A stretch of 64,000 nt of DNA, from the NCBI RefSeq assembly GCF_002849655.1, contig NZ_PDNW01000010.1:104702-168701 (forward strand), written 5' to 3'. Shown here piece after piece: positions 28,095 through 38,363 of the stretch. Position 1 is the stretch's first letter; each line of letters opens with the position of its first letter. Source of the stretch: Pollutimonas subterranea. Its GTDB lineage: Bacteria; Pseudomonadota; Gammaproteobacteria; Burkholderiales; Burkholderiaceae_B. A model generated the notes under the pieces. That model had not been told where the DNA came from. It did no database searches and worked only from the letters and a program-made list of their open reading frames with translations. The translations under genes and the position numbers were made by a program.

Positions 28095-29117
28095 ATGACT
28101 CCTCCGGTTGATGACCTGATCGTTCAGGCTGAAGAACAGTTTGCCCAGGCTGCCGATGCAGCAGCGCTGGAGAACGCCAAAGCCAAATTCCTGGGAAAGC
28201 AGGGCGCCTTGACCACGATGCTGAAAGGACTGGCCAAGCTGGATCCCGAGCAGAAAAAGGCGGAAGGCGCGCGCATCAATCAACTGAAGCAGCATATCGA
28301 AGGCCTGCTCAATGCCCGCCGCGCGCAAATGGCACAGGCCGAGCTCGATAAGCGACTGGCCCTGGAGACGATAGACGTAAGCATGCCGGGCCGGGGTAGG
28401 GCGTTTGGCGGCATACATCCCGTTATCCAGACGTGGCAACGCGTGGAAGCGATCTTCCGTTCTATCGGTTTCGACGTGGCCGATGGTCCCGAAATCGAAA
28501 ACGACTGGATGAACTTCACGGCATTGAATAATCCCGAGAATCATCCGGCACGGTCCATGCAGGATACGTTCTACGTCGATATGCACGATGAGCAAGGCTT
28601 GCCGCTGCTGTTGCGTACCCATACCAGCCCCATGCAGGTGCGCTATGCCCGCATGAACAAGCCGCCTATCAAGGTGATTGCTCCCGGGCGAACCTATCGG
28701 GTCGATAGCGATGCCACTCATTCCCCGATGTTCCATCAAGTGGAAGGCTTGTGGATCGCCGAGGACATTTCATTTGCCGACCTGAAGGGCGTTTATACCG
28801 ACTTTCTTCGCGCGTTCTTTGAAACCGACGAGCTCACGCTGCGGTTTCGCCCGTCGTTCTTCCCGTTCACCGAACCTTCGGCCGAGATAGACATGATGTT
28901 CAGCTCCGGTCCGAATCAAGGCAAGTGGCTCGAAATCTCCGGTTCGGGGCAGGTGCATCCCGAGGTGATCCGCAACTACGGGCTGGATCCCGAACGCTAC
29001 ATTGGCTTTGCTTTCGGATCGGGACTCGAGCGCCTCACGATGCTGCGGTATGGCGTCAATGACCTGCGCCAGTTTTTTGAAGGCGACCTGCGCTTTTTAC
29101 GCCAGTTCAACCGCTAG
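28095..29117 (+). CDS. pheS: Phenylalanine--tRNA ligase, alpha subunit
   Basis: A 340-residue catalytic subunit of the (alpha-beta)2 enzyme that charges tRNA-Phe. An N-terminal coiled coil (residues 1-100) binds tRNA, and the class II core contains [27 protein letters not shown] and [14 protein letters not shown] (motif 3). The ATG at 28095 is chosen because the family begins with this helix; the open frame upstream overlaps rplT. pheT follows after 100 bases. Confidence 0.97.
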   Translation: MTPPVDDLIVQAEEQFAQAADAAALENAKAKFLGKQGALTTMLKGLAKLDPEQKKAEGARINQLKQHIEGLLNARRAQMAQAELDKRLALETIDVSMPGRGRAFGGIHPVIQTWQRVEAIFRSIGFDVADGPEIENDWMNFTALNNPENHPARSMQDTFYVDMHDEQGLPLLLRTHTSPMQVRYARMNKPPIKVIAPGRTYRVDSDATHSPMFHQVEGLWIAEDISFADLKGVYTDFLRAFFETDELTLRFRPSFFPFTEPSAEIDMMFSSGPNQGKWLEISGSGQVHPEVIRNYGLDPERYIGFAFGSGLERLTMLRYGVNDLRQFFEGDLRFLRQFNR

Positions 29118-29217
29118 CCGAACAAGCCGTTTATTACGCTGAATTGTCGGTGTGTACTGCCTTACAATTCCTGCGATCAAGCCCTTGCAGTAGTTAAACG
29201 AATCCAACGAGTATCTT

Positions 29218-31626
29218 ATGCAATTCCCCGAGTCCTGGCTGCGTGCTTTTGTCAATCCCGACCTCGATACGGATGCCTTGTCGCATCAATTGACCATGGC
29301 CGGCCTTGAGGTCGAGGAAACGACGTCCGCGGCGCCGCCGTTCAGCGGCATAGTCGTCGCGCATATTGTCGACGTGGCGCCCCATCCCAATGCTGACAAA
29401 CTCAGGGTTTGCCAGGTGGACGACGGTAGCGGTGCGCTCCTGCAGATCGTGTGCGGGGCACCTAACGCAGCAACCGGCATCAAGGTGCCTTTGGCGCGTG
29501 TCGGGGCACAGCTGCCCGGCGGCATGGAAATCGGCACCGCCAAGATGCGCGGCGTGGAATCGGCCGGCATGTTGTGCTCGGCCCGCGAATTGGGGCTGTC
29601 GCAGGATCACGCCGGCTTGCTGGAACTGGATGCCGATGCGCCCGTCGGCCAGTCGCTGCGCCAGGCGCTCGACCTTGACGATACACTTTTTACCCTTAAG
29701 CTCACGCCCAATCGCGCCGACTGTCTGTCGATCCTGGGCGTTGCGCGCGAAGTGTCCGCCCTTACCGGCGCAACGCTGACCTTGCCTTCCTTCGAGCCGG
29801 TTGCCGTCACCCTGGCGGACCGTCTGGCCGTCACCGTCGAGGCACCCGACCTGTGCGGACGCTTTGCCGGACGTGTGATCCGGGGTGTGAACGCCCGGGC
29901 GCAGACGCCGTCATGGATGAAAACCCGCCTCGAACGCGCCGGTCAGCGCTCGGTTTCGGCGCTGGTCGATATTTCCAACTACGTGATGCTTGAGCTTGGA
30001 CGCCCAACGCACGTATTTGATTTGAAACGCATACAGGGCGGTCTGTCGGTACGCTGGGGCAAGAAGGGCGAAACCCTTGAGTTGCTGAACGGCCAGACGG
30101 TAGAGCTCGACGAAAGCGTCGGCATCATTGCCGCGGGCAGTGTCGTTGAGAGCCTGGCGGGCATCATGGGCGGCGAAGCGACTGCCGTAACGCTCGACAC
30201 CACCGACATCTACCTTGAAGGGGCGTTCTGGTGGCCCGAAGCCATCATGGGCCGGGCGCGGCGCTATAAATTCAGCTCCGAAGCCAGCCATCGCTTCGAA
30301 CGCGGCGTGGACTTCGAATCGGTAACCGAGCACCTTGAGTTCATGACCCGCTTGCTTGTGGACATCTGCGGCGGCGAAGTCGGGCCGCTTGATGACCAGG
30401 TCATTAAGTTGCCTGCACGCGAACCGGTCAAAATGCGTTTGCAACGCTGTCATCGTGTTCTGGGCGTGCCCGTGGCGCAGCAGGAAGTCGAACAAATTTT
30501 CACGCGCCTGGGCCTACCGTTCCAGGTGGAAGAGGGTGTATTTACGGTAAATCCGCCATCGTACCGGTTCGACCTGTTCATCGAAGAAGACCTTATCGAA
30601 GAAGTGGCACGTATTTACGGCTTTGAACGCATGCCCGATGTGCCCCCCATTGCACAGGCAAAGATGCTCGCAAGCCCCGAAGCTTTACGTGGCCCGCACG
30701 CCTTGCGCGCACGTATGGCCGGTCTCGATTATCAGGAAGTGATCAATTTTGCCTTCGTGGAAGACGCCTGGGAGCGCGATTACGCCGGCAACGACAATCC
30801 TATCCGACTGCTGAATCCGATAGCCAGCCAATTGGCCGTTATGCGCTCCAGCTTGATCGGCGGCTTGCTTGCCAATATCGAGCACAACGCCAATCGTAAG
30901 CAAAGCCGCGTCCGGGTCTTCGAACTGGGACGCGTATTCCTGCGCGACCCGGCCGTACCTGATGGCGACCTTACTGTCGCCGGTGTGCGTCAGCCGCAAT
31001 ACCTGTCTGCCGCGGCATGGGGCCCGGCCGTCGAGGAGCAGTGGGGTCTACCCACGCGACAAGTTGATTTCTACGATGTGAAGAAAGACCTGGAAACGCT
31101 ATTGGGCGCCCAGGCGTCCGGACTGGTATGCGTGCCCGCCGGCCATCCTGCGTTGCATCCGGGCCGTTCGGCAAGACTGGAATTGGACGGTGTAGCCGTT
31201 GGCTGGATGGGCGAGCTTCATCCGCGCTGGGCGCAGCAAAGCGATTTGGTCCATGCGCCGGTGGTGTTTGAGGTCGATGTTGCCGCCATTTCGGTCAACG
31301 CCATGCCGGCGCCCATGGAGCTGTCCCGCCAGCCGGTCGTCATCCGCGACCTGGCCGTATGGGCACACGACGACGCATCGTATCAGGATTTGTTGAACAC
31401 GCTTACCCAAACGATAGCATCCAATGCTACTCTTGAAATAGTCAAAGATATCAAGCTGTTCGATGTGTGGCGCGATAAATCCGCGCAAACCCGGGAAAAA
31501 AGCATGGCCTTCCGTTTCTGGCTGCAGGGGCACGACTCTACGCTGGACGATGGCACGGTCGAGCAGTGCATCAGCTGCCTGTTGCAGGCGCTTGTCAGCC
31601 AGCACGGCGTGCGCCCGCGTGCTTAA
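29218..31626 (+). CDS. pheT: Phenylalanine--tRNA ligase, beta subunit
   Basis: An 802-residue subunit with the order expected: tRNA-binding OB fold (about 40-150, with [12 protein letters not shown]), B3/B4 editing domain (about 205-390), B5 (about 400-470), a catalytic-like core, and a C-terminal ferredoxin-fold anticodon domain (about 705-802). The start [21 protein letters not shown] is typical. ihfA follows after 15 bases with AAAGGAGTAACAG between, a good ribosome site, so the two are coupled as in many proteobacteria. Confidence 0.97.
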   Translation: MQFPESWLRAFVNPDLDTDALSHQLTMAGLEVEETTSAAPPFSGIVVAHIVDVAPHPNADKLRVCQVDDGSGALLQIVCGAPNAATGIKVPLARVGAQLPGGMEIGTAKMRGVESAGMLCSARELGLSQDHAGLLELDADAPVGQSLRQALDLDDTLFTLKLTPNRADCLSILGVAREVSALTGATLTLPSFEPVAVTLADRLAVTVEAPDLCGRFAGRVIRGVNARAQTPSWMKTRLERAGQRSVSALVDISNYVMLELGRPTHVFDLKRIQGGLSVRWGKKGETLELLNGQTVELDESVGIIAAGSVVESLAGIMGGEATAVTLDTTDIYLEGAFWWPEAIMGRARRYKFSSEASHRFERGVDFESVTEHLEFMTRLLVDICGGEVGPLDDQVIKLPAREPVKMRLQRCHRVLGVPVAQQEVEQIFTRLGLPFQVEEGVFTVNPPSYRFDLFIEEDLIEEVARIYGFERMPDVPPIAQAKMLASPEALRGPHALRARMAGLDYQEVINFAFVEDAWERDYAGNDNPIRLLNPIASQLAVMRSSLIGGLLANIEHNANRKQSRVRVFELGRVFLRDPAVPDGDLTVAGVRQPQYLSAAAWGPAVEEQWGLPTRQVDFYDVKKDLETLLGAQASGLVCVPAGHPALHPGRSARLELDGVAVGWMGELHPRWAQQSDLVHAPVVFEVDVAAISVNAMPAPMELSRQPVVIRDLAVWAHDDASYQDLLNTLTQTIASNATLEIVKDIKLFDVWRDKSAQTREKSMAFRFWLQGHDSTLDDGTVEQCISCLLQALVSQHGVRPRA

Positions 31627-31641
31627 AGGAGTAACAGAGTA

Positions 31642-31965
31642 ATGACGATTGACCACACCCTGACCAAGGCCGAGCTTGCCGAGCTATTGTTTGACCGCGT
31701 GGGACTGAACAAGCGCGAAGCCAAAGATATCGTCGACACGTTTTTCGAGGAAATTCGTGATTCCCTCGCGCGCGGCATCGAGGTCAAGTTGTCGGGATTC
31801 GGTAATTTCCAGGTACGGGACAAACCCCCCCGCCCGGGACGCAATCCCAAGACTGGCGAGGTCATACCGATTGCAGCGCGCAGGGTGGTGACCTTTCACG
31901 CAAGCCAGAAGTTGAAAGGTGCTGTCGAACATAGCGGCAAGTTCGCCACCCCGGAAAACGAATAG
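31642..31965 (+). CDS. ihfA: Integration host factor, alpha subunit
   Basis: A 107-residue HU/IHF family protein that bends DNA with IhfB in recombination, replication and sigma-54 promoter activation. The signature block [21 protein letters not shown] contains the DNA-inserting proline arm. Position after pheT is the conserved one. IHF could help at the sigma-54 glnK promoter in this window, but no IHF site was identified there. Confidence 0.95.
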   Translation: MTIDHTLTKAELAELLFDRVGLNKREAKDIVDTFFEEIRDSLARGIEVKLSGFGNFQVRDKPPRPGRNPKTGEVIPIAARRVVTFHASQKLKGAVEHSGKFATPENE

Positions 31966-32015
31966 TTCAGTACGAGCGGCATATGCGCCGCCAATGCTGG
32001 ATATTTCCCTACAAA

Positions 32016-32044
32016 TTGGTATTCTCAATTAACCGGCCTACAAT
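32016..32044 (+). promoter_or_regulatory. Promoter giving a probably leaderless merR transcript
   Basis: TTGGTA (32016-32021), a 17-base spacer and TACAAT (32039-32044) match the sigma-70 consensus well. The -10 element ends six bases before the ATG at 32051, so transcription should start at or next to the ATG. No Shine-Dalgarno sequence is present. Confidence 0.6.
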
Positions 32045-32050
32045 CTGCCC

Positions 32051-32455
32051 ATGAGCTCTAGCGAAAATCCTGTCACCTTGCCCCCCATCCCTGCCAAACG
32101 GTATTTCACGATAGGCGAGGTCAGTGACCTGTGTTGTGTCAAGCCCCATGTGTTGCGTTATTGGGAACAGGAATTCACCCAGCTCAAGCCGGTCAAGCGG
32201 CGAGGCAATCGACGCTATTACCAGCACCATGAAGTATTGCTGATTCGCCGCATACGCGACTTGCTCTACGAGCAAGGCTTCACCATCAGCGGCGCCCGGA
32301 ATCGACTGGGTGACACCCACGAAGTTCCTCATGACCAGGATGCCGCCGTACGTCTATCAGGCGCGGAACTGCAGGGCTTGCGCAACGATCTGATCGTGGT
32401 CAAGGAAATGTTGTCCAGCGCGCTTGAAGGAACGAACAGCGTCAGTAACCATTAA
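32051..32455 (+). CDS. MerR-family transcriptional regulator
   Basis: A 134-residue MerR-type regulator found next to ihfA in many beta- and gammaproteobacteria. The winged-helix block YFTIGEVSDLCCVKPHVLRY is followed by WEQEF and RRGNRRYY. There is no cysteine-rich metal-binding loop, and the C-terminal part is short, so the ligand is unknown. No ribosome binding site lies before ATG 32051, and the -10 element is only six bases away, suggesting a leaderless mRNA. sdaA follows after 20 bases. Confidence 0.9.
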   Translation: MSSSENPVTLPPIPAKRYFTIGEVSDLCCVKPHVLRYWEQEFTQLKPVKRRGNRRYYQHHEVLLIRRIRDLLYEQGFTISGARNRLGDTHEVPHDQDAAVRLSGAELQGLRNDLIVVKEMLSSALEGTNSVSNH

Positions 32456-32475
32456 TCCAAGCAGGTGCCAATGCC

Positions 32476-33861
32476 ATGACGCTTTCGGTGTTCGATATAT
32501 TCAAGGTTGGCATCGGACCGTCCAGCTCGCACACTGTGGGCCCGATGCGGGCAGCACGTAATTTTGCCCGCAACCTTCACGAGCGCGGGGTACTGGATAA
32601 CGTCGTTTCGCTCGCGGTCGAGCTATACGGCTCATTGGCTGAAACCGGACGGGGCCACGGGACCGATACGGGCATCATGCTGGGCTTGTCCGGTGAATCG
32701 CCCGACACCGTGGTGCCTTCGGATATTGGCAGCCTTATCGGGCAGATTAAGGCTGCGCAAGAACTGCGGCTGTGGGGAATCCGGTCAATAAGGTTCAACC
32801 CCGACAAGGCCTTCAGCTATCGCATACGCCCCATGGTGGAACATCCCAATGGCATGCGCTTCACGGCTTTCGACGGGCAGGGCCTGGCGGTTCTTACCGA
32901 GCGCTATGTTTCGATAGGCGGCGGATTCATCCGTGCCCTGGATGTCATCGATACCGACGAAACCGTACCGCAGCACGATCCCATTCCTCATCCGTTTTCC
33001 ACCGGCCGGCAATTGCTCGACCTCTGTCAGGAAACCGGAAAGTCCGTGGCACAGATCATGATGGCTAATGAGGCCACGCTGCTGCCGGAAGAGCAGGTGC
33101 GACGCGATGTTCTGCATATTGCGGACGTCATGAACGCCTGTATTGATCGCGGATGCGGCATCGGCAACGACCAGGCCGACGAGTTGCTTCCCGGTGGCCT
33201 GAAGGTGCGTCGGCGCGCACCCGCCCTGTACCGCGAACTGCAGCGTGATTCCGGCAACGAAGACGTTATGTCGGCGATGGATTGGGTCAACCTGTTTGCA
33301 ATGGCGGTGAACGAGGAAAATGCAGCAAGCGGGCGGGTCGTTACTGCCCCGACCAATGGTGCGGCGGGCCTGCTGCCCTCGGTATTGCGCTATTACCAGG
33401 TGTTTACGCCTGCACCGAGCCCCGACGGTATCGTGGACTTTTTGCTTACGGCAGCCGCTATCGGCTTCCTGTACAAGACAAATGCGTCCATATCCGGCGC
33501 CGAAGTCGGCTGCCAGGGCGAAATCGGTGTGGCCTGTTCAATGGCGGCCGCGGGCCTCACGGCCGTATTGGGCGGCACCCCGCAGCAAGTCGAGAACGCC
33601 GCTGAAATCGGCATGGAGCATAATCTGGGCCTTACGTGCGACCCCATAGGCGGCCTGGTACAGATACCCTGTATCGAGCGCAACGCCATGGGGGCCGTAA
33701 AAGCCATCAATGCTTCGCGGCTCGCCTTGCAAGGCGATGGCAAGCACCATGTATCGCTGGATGCCGTGATAGAAACCATGCGCCAGACCGGCGCCGACAT
33801 GCGCAGCAAGTACAAAGAGACCTCACGCGGCGGCCTGGCTGTCAACGTGGTGGTTTGCTAG
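32476..33861 (+). CDS. sdaA: L-serine ammonia-lyase, iron-sulfur type
   Basis: A 461-residue single-chain L-serine dehydratase that turns serine into pyruvate and ammonia with an oxygen-sensitive 4Fe-4S cluster. It starts with the beta domain (FDIFKVGIGPSSSHTVGPM) and continues with the alpha domain (APTNGAAGLLPSVLRYY, GAEVGCQGEIGVACSMAAAG). The cluster cysteines are expected in GCQGEIGVACS, GLTCDPIGG and IPCIERNA. The length fits the fused proteobacterial type. It lies 20 bases after the MerR gene and converges on the anti-sigma gene. Confidence 0.96.
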   Translation: MTLSVFDIFKVGIGPSSSHTVGPMRAARNFARNLHERGVLDNVVSLAVELYGSLAETGRGHGTDTGIMLGLSGESPDTVVPSDIGSLIGQIKAAQELRLWGIRSIRFNPDKAFSYRIRPMVEHPNGMRFTAFDGQGLAVLTERYVSIGGGFIRALDVIDTDETVPQHDPIPHPFSTGRQLLDLCQETGKSVAQIMMANEATLLPEEQVRRDVLHIADVMNACIDRGCGIGNDQADELLPGGLKVRRRAPALYRELQRDSGNEDVMSAMDWVNLFAMAVNEENAASGRVVTAPTNGAAGLLPSVLRYYQVFTPAPSPDGIVDFLLTAAAIGFLYKTNASISGAEVGCQGEIGVACSMAAAGLTAVLGGTPQQVENAAEIGMEHNLGLTCDPIGGLVQIPCIERNAMGAVKAINASRLALQGDGKHHVSLDAVIETMRQTGADMRSKYKETSRGGLAVNVVVC

Positions 33862-33889
33862 CCAAACAGCATACTGGCAGGCGGTTGCG

Positions 33890-34942
33890 TTATTGGCCGG
33901 GCGCCAACCCGTCGGCAGGCCGGTTGACGGCGGGCCTGCCAAAGGTAACGATGCGCCCTATGAACAGGATGGGTCCGCTGGGGCTGGCGGTCGGCGATCC
34001 GCCGGCTGGTTCCTGCGTCATTTCAAACAATTGATCCGGCCCGATTTCGCCCATGAGTGTGGCGGGCACCGTCACAGGTTGATTTACGTCTATCAGGCCA
34101 AGCGACCGGGGCTGAGCCATTGTTTTGTTATAGGTCCACAGCTGTACCGATGCGTCGGCTGGAATGTCGCTGCGCACTTGTGGATTCATCAGGACGTTTC
34201 CTTGGGGATCCACGGTGACGACCCAGCCGGGCGTCGAGCTTTGCCCGGGTGCCTGCATGATTGCCGCCCGGGTCGGTGCGACTTCAACCACGGTAATGGG
34301 CGGAGCAACGGGTTCGCTGGGCATCAGCCCCAGTACGATGGCAACCGAGGCAAAGACGCCGCTGGCGATGCGCCAGAGCCATATATTGCCTTTTTTTACT
34401 TCGGACGCCGGTTCCGGTACGGGCTTTGTCCCCGCTTGGGCTTTCGGCGTTGAGGCGGTCGCCGACTGAGCGCCGGGCGTGCCTGCGGGCTTGCTCTTTT
34501 CGGGCGCGGGGACGCTGGCTTCGTGCTGCCGATGTTCTACGGATTTTTCCCTGGTGCGCAGCGCCGCGGCCACGGTGAGCGTCTCGTGCTCTTTTTCGCG
34601 GGGGCTTGGTGGCGCTTGCATCGTAGCGGGGCGCAATGGTGGACTGGCGGGGACCGATGGTGGAACTGCGGCGGCGGGAGCCGTGGGGGATGGCTTTGAA
34701 GCGCTCTTGGCGGTGTGCCCCAACGTCGCTTGCAGCCGCTGCAGTGACTGAGGCCCGGGATTGACGGGAGGCAGCAAGTCGACCAAGTCAAGGAAGTTTT
34801 TTTCCCACTTCAAGGCGATCGCGGCGGCCAGGGCGTCTTCGCCCAGCAGTTGTTGCGCTTGCGATGTTTCGTGCGAATTCAGGAGGCCCAACGTGTATTC
34901 TGCAATCAGGATTTCACGGTCGTAAGTCGGCGTGGCGCTCAT
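33890..34942 (-). CDS. Anti-sigma factor, RskA-like, single membrane helix
   Basis: A protein of about 350 residues that probably holds the co-encoded ECF sigma factor inactive. The N-terminal zinc-free anti-sigma-like domain (about 1-75, YDREILIAEYTLGLL...) is followed by a Pro/Ala/Lys-rich linker, a membrane helix at about 187-209 and a periplasmic RskA-type C-terminal domain of about 140 residues. The ATG at 34942 overlaps the sigma stop (ATGA), which supports this start over one 45 bases upstream. The stimulus is unknown. Confidence 0.85.
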   Translation of the reverse strand: MSATPTYDREILIAEYTLGLLNSHETSQAQQLLGEDALAAAIALKWEKNFLDLVDLLPPVNPGPQSLQRLQATLGHTAKSASKPSPTAPAAAVPPSVPASPPLRPATMQAPPSPREKEHETLTVAAALRTREKSVEHRQHEASVPAPEKSKPAGTPGAQSATASTPKAQAGTKPVPEPASEVKKGNIWLWRIASGVFASVAIVLGLMPSEPVAPPITVVEVAPTRAAIMQAPGQSSTPGWVVTVDPQGNVLMNPQVRSDIPADASVQLWTYNKTMAQPRSLGLIDVNQPVTVPATLMGEIGPDQLFEMTQEPAGGSPTASPSGPILFIGRIVTFGRPAVNRPADGLAPGQ

Positions 34943-35466
34943 GCTGGCTGCTGCTCCAGGATGCGATTCAAGCCCGTCTGCACACATCCCTTGATATGCG
35001 CAGCCGGTGCCTGGAGGCGTGCGGCAATTTGCTCGTAGGTATAGCCGTTATAGAAAGCCATCAATAGGGGACGCCGCTGTGCTTCGTCGAGGCCCGTAAT
35101 GGCCTCGATCATGGTGGAGGTGGGTTTATGGCTGCCGTCTGCGGCGGGCAGGTTGTCGGTCCAGCCCATATCGAGGGACTGAGCCGGGCGCGTGACCCGC
35201 AAGCGATGAAGCGCCCTGTGTCGCAAGATGCTGTATATCCAGGCGCGGGCCGCACAGAGCTGGGGATCGTAGCTGTTCGCGTGTTTCCAGATCGATACAA
35301 AGGTATCCCGCATCAAGTCTTCGGCAATAGTGCGTTGGGCGAGCATTTTAAGGCACAAGGCCAGCATGCGGGGCGACTCATGCTGGTACAAATCCTGAAG
35401 TGCATCTTCATCGCCTTGCGCGCACGCAAGAAGCGCCGCTTCGTAGTCGAAGGGTGAAACAACCAT
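34939..35466 (-). CDS. ECF RNA polymerase sigma factor
   Basis: A 175-residue extracytoplasmic-function sigma factor. Region 2 includes AEDLMRDTFVSIWKHANSYDP, which binds the -10 element and core polymerase, and region 4 contains GYTYEQIAARLQAPAAHIKG, the -35-binding helix-turn-helix. The ATG at 35466 follows CGGAGAATGT, a good ribosome site. Its stop overlaps the anti-sigma ATG. The pair resembles the group of ECF factors controlled by RskA-type anti-sigma factors. It may autoregulate, but no clear autoregulatory promoter was identified in the 117 bases upstream. Confidence 0.9.
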   Translation of the reverse strand: MVVSPFDYEAALLACAQGDEDALQDLYQHESPRMLALCLKMLAQRTIAEDLMRDTFVSIWKHANSYDPQLCAARAWIYSILRHRALHRLRVTRPAQSLDMGWTDNLPAADGSHKPTSTMIEAITGLDEAQRRPLLMAFYNGYTYEQIAARLQAPAAHIKGCVQTGLNRILEQQPA

Positions 35467-35583
35467 ACATTCTCCGTTTTCTGTCCTGGGCACCGTTTGT
35501 CCGGGGCAACGTTATTGTATTAGTGTTTCCGAGCGATACGAGCGGCGGGCCGATAGAGCGCTAGTAAAAATTAGTTGGTCGGA

Positions 35584-36558
35584 TCAGGACGGCTCTATAC
35601 CAGCCTTCTTGATGATGGCTCCCCACTTCTCGGTTTCCTGTTTCTGGAAGTTTGCCAGTTCGGCGGGCGTCGATGTCGCCGGTTTGGTGCCGGTGGTGGC
35701 GTAGAACTGTGTTGCGGCAGGCCGTGTGGTTGCCCCGATCAACAGATCGTTCAGGCGGCTGACGACGGCGTCCGGAGTCTTGGCAGGAACGTATGCGGCG
35801 AACCAGTATCCCATTTCATAGCCGGGTACCCCTGCAGAAGCAATGGTGGGCACGGTCGGCGCCAGCGGCGATGGCTCGATCGTCGTTACGCCCAGCGCTC
35901 GCAGCTTGTCCCCCTTGACCTGCGGCAGCCCGGTGGCCATGTCCGCCATCATCATGTCGATTTGGCCACCCAATAGATCGGTGATGACCAATGGATTGCT
36001 CTTGTAAGGAACGTGCAGCAGCTGTACATCGGCCATCTGCTGGAACAGCTCACCCGCCACCCGGCTGCTGGAGCTGCCGCTGCCGAAGGTCAGCTTGCCT
36101 GGGCTTTCTTTGGCGATTTTTATAAAGTCGCCCACCGTCTTGGCGGGCGACGACGGGTTCACGACCATGATCTGCCCGCCAGTTCCCAAGAGCGTGATCG
36201 GCGCAAAATCCTGGACCGGATCGTAGCTGAGTTTCTTATAGAGATGCGGGTTGGCGGATTGCGAAGTGTTGGTCGTAATGAGCACGCGGTAGCCATCCGG
36301 CGTAGCGCGGGCCACGTCGCTGGCCCCTATCATTGCGCTTGCCCCAGGCTTGTTTTCGATGACCACCGTCTGGCCGGATTGTTCCGTTACCCCTTGGGCT
36401 ACGGCGCGTGCCAACTGGTCGGTGGCGCTTCCCGGGCCGAATGGCACGACAAAGGTAATGGGACGGGTGGGGAATGTATCCTGGGCCTGTGCAGCCCAGG
36501 GCAGGCACAGGCTGATGGCAGTTGCGAGTACTGTTCTTTTGATCTTTGCGTTAAACAT
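35584..36558 (-). CDS. Bug-family periplasmic solute receptor (TctC family)
   Basis: A 324-residue periplasmic binding protein of the Bug/TctC family, expanded in Alcaligenaceae, binding carboxylates or related compounds for tripartite tricarboxylate transporters or for sensing. The signal peptide covers about residues 1-25 (ending AQAQD). Typical blocks are FPTRPITFVVPFGPGSATDQLAR and PVVPTI-like LAPTVPTIASAG. No TctA or TctB membrane gene is adjacent. It follows the AtuA-like pair on the same strand with 27 bases between, suggesting one operon for an unknown substrate. Confidence 0.92.
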   Translation of the reverse strand: MFNAKIKRTVLATAISLCLPWAAQAQDTFPTRPITFVVPFGPGSATDQLARAVAQGVTEQSGQTVVIENKPGASAMIGASDVARATPDGYRVLITTNTSQSANPHLYKKLSYDPVQDFAPITLLGTGGQIMVVNPSSPAKTVGDFIKIAKESPGKLTFGSGSSSSRVAGELFQQMADVQLLHVPYKSNPLVITDLLGGQIDMMMADMATGLPQVKGDKLRALGVTTIEPSPLAPTVPTIASAGVPGYEMGYWFAAYVPAKTPDAVVSRLNDLLIGATTRPAATQFYATTGTKPATSTPAELANFQKQETEKWGAIIKKAGIEPS

Positions 36559-36585
36559 GTTGAGTCTCCTAAGATTTGAATTGTT

Positions 36586-36960
36586 TTAGCCTTGGATGTC
36601 AGGCAGGGTGTCGGCAAGCTCGGTGCTTACGCGGATGGGAAAATCGAGAAGATGGAAAGACAGCGCTTTGCCGTGCGTGTCGAGGTTCAGGGCATCATTG
36701 ACGCCGCCATCGAGCACGCCGTCCAGCACAAAATTCATCGCGGCGATGGACCTGACCAGATAGCGCTTGACCGAGGTGGGGTGCCGGAAGGCAAACCATT
36801 CCCGGACGGCTGTTTCGGTAAGCTGCTCTTCCAGTATCGGGATGTAGTCAGGCAGCCAGGCGATGACGCTGATGTTAGAGATATTCCCTTTGTCGCCCGT
36901 GCGGCTGTGCGCAAGCCGATATAAGGGGACGGTAATGCAAGCGGGCAGGGTCGTCATCAT
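36586..36960 (-). CDS. AtuA-like C-terminal domain protein
   Basis: A 124-residue protein matching the C-terminal ferredoxin-like domain of the acyclic-terpene-utilisation AtuA (DUF1446) family. The block LAHSRTGDKGNISNISVIAWLP is the family signature. In many proteins it is fused to the N-terminal domain; here it is a separate gene starting six bases after the larger protein ends. Expressed together, they probably form one complex. Function in this organism is unknown. Confidence 0.8.
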   Translation of the reverse strand: MMTTLPACITVPLYRLAHSRTGDKGNISNISVIAWLPDYIPILEEQLTETAVREWFAFRHPTSVKRYLVRSIAAMNFVLDGVLDGGVNDALNLDTHGKALSFHLLDFPIRVSTELADTLPDIQG

Positions 36961-36966
36961 GATGCT

Positions 36967-38313
36967 TTACTCAAGGAAGTGCCAACTGGCGGGTGCTATG
37001 TCGCGAGGCACAAGACTGGACAGGGTGTTCAGGCGCGGGCGCAACGATGTACGCACACCGCCGCCGCCGGCCGGCCCGCAGGTGTACAGCGCTGTCACTT
37101 CCCGCAGGATTTTTTCAGCGATGTCTTTCTGCGGATGTGCGCCCGCGATTCGCAAGCGTACGTCCCTGGAGCGCCCGGGGGCCTGCCTACGCAAGTATTC
37201 GCCTCCATCGTCGCCAAAAATACTGCTGGTCCCGATCAGGTCGATGCGCAAGGTTAGTTGCGTGCCCAAGCGCTTTTGCACCGTTTCGGCGGCCAGCCTG
37301 GCACGGGCCTCCGCTTGTATGCCGGCATAGGAAATCTCCGCCTCGGCCAGCCAGCCACCGTGATAGCAGATATTGACCTTGAGTGTATCCGGTCTGGCAT
37401 GTCCGGTGACTTGTTCAATGCGTACGACGTCTGGCCCTGTTTCGGTGACGGTCACACGGCTGATGTCGGCGATAACGTCGGGAGTGAGATAGGCCGCGGG
37501 ATCGTGCATCTCATAGAGCAACTGCTCTTTGACTGTTTGCTCACTTACCAAGCCCCCCGTGGACGCCGCCTTGCTAATCGAGAAATCGCCCGAGTCTTCG
37601 ATAGTGGCGATGGGGTAACCAAGATTGTGCATGCCGGGGACTTCTTTCAAGCCTGGCAGTGCAAAATACCCGCCGGTGACTTGGGTGCCACATTCGAGCA
37701 GGTGGCCCGCCATGGTGGCGCAGCCCAGGCGGTGCCAATCGTCGTGCCGCCAGCCGAAATGCGCGAGCGCCGGCCCAACCACCAGTGAGGGGTCGGCGAC
37801 GCGCCCGGCCACGACGACGTCGGCGCCGGCGAGCAAGGCCTGGGCTATTTCGGCCGCACCCTGATAAGCATTGATGCTTACTATATCGAGTCGATCAAAT
37901 TCCGGGCCCATGCGTTGGCGCAGGAAATCCCGTTGAGCACTGTCGTTCAATTGGTCGCCTGCCAGGACGGCTACACGCGGCGTTCGCAGGCCCTGTTCCC
38001 GCGCCAGGGCTTTGATGCGTCGCCCGGCCGCCGGCGGATTGGCGGCGCCGAAATTACTGACGATTTTGATTTCGTGCTGCAAGCATAAGCCTAAGGCGGG
38101 CCCCACCAGGTCGACGAGCAATGGCTCATAGCCAAGCTCCGGATCACGGTTCTTGGCGAGTTGGGACAATGCAAGCGTGCGTTCCGCCAGCGTTTCGAAA
38201 ATGAGCGCCTGGCCACCGCTCTGAATGAGTGTGTTGACGACAGGCAGGACGCCGTCGCTGCGGTCCCCGGAGAAACCAGTGGCGCAACCTATGTTCAATG
38301 TGCCCGAGCCCAT
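36967..38313 (-). CDS. AtuA-like (DUF1446) large domain protein
   Basis: A protein of about 448 residues of the acyclic-terpene-utilisation AtuA family. The start MGSGTLNIGCATGFSGDRSDG (ATG 38313) fits the family; a GTG at 38346 in frame adds 11 residues. Blocks FETLAERTLALSQL and VLAGDQLNDSAQRD are typical. Relatives are linked to acyl-CoA metabolism, but no biotin carboxylase or carboxyltransferase gene is here, so the reaction is unknown. It is divergent from a LysR gene, with an inverted repeat between, and is followed by the small AtuA domain and a Bug receptor. Confidence 0.82.
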   Translation of the reverse strand: MGSGTLNIGCATGFSGDRSDGVLPVVNTLIQSGGQALIFETLAERTLALSQLAKNRDPELGYEPLLVDLVGPALGLCLQHEIKIVSNFGAANPPAAGRRIKALAREQGLRTPRVAVLAGDQLNDSAQRDFLRQRMGPEFDRLDIVSINAYQGAAEIAQALLAGADVVVAGRVADPSLVVGPALAHFGWRHDDWHRLGCATMAGHLLECGTQVTGGYFALPGLKEVPGMHNLGYPIATIEDSGDFSISKAASTGGLVSEQTVKEQLLYEMHDPAAYLTPDVIADISRVTVTETGPDVVRIEQVTGHARPDTLKVNICYHGGWLAEAEISYAGIQAEARARLAAETVQKRLGTQLTLRIDLIGTSSIFGDDGGEYLRRQAPGRSRDVRLRIAGAHPQKDIAEKILREVTALYTCGPAGGGGVRTSLRPRLNTLSSLVPRDIAPASWHFLE

Positions 38314-38363
38314 GAATCCGCCTGTGTGTATAACGTGGACGTCCACTATAGGAGCAGGATATT

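Noticed and set aside
31976..31991. Hairpin GCGGC/GCCGC after ihfA as a terminator
   Set aside because: Short stem with no T-tract; it may simply be chance in GC-rich sequence.
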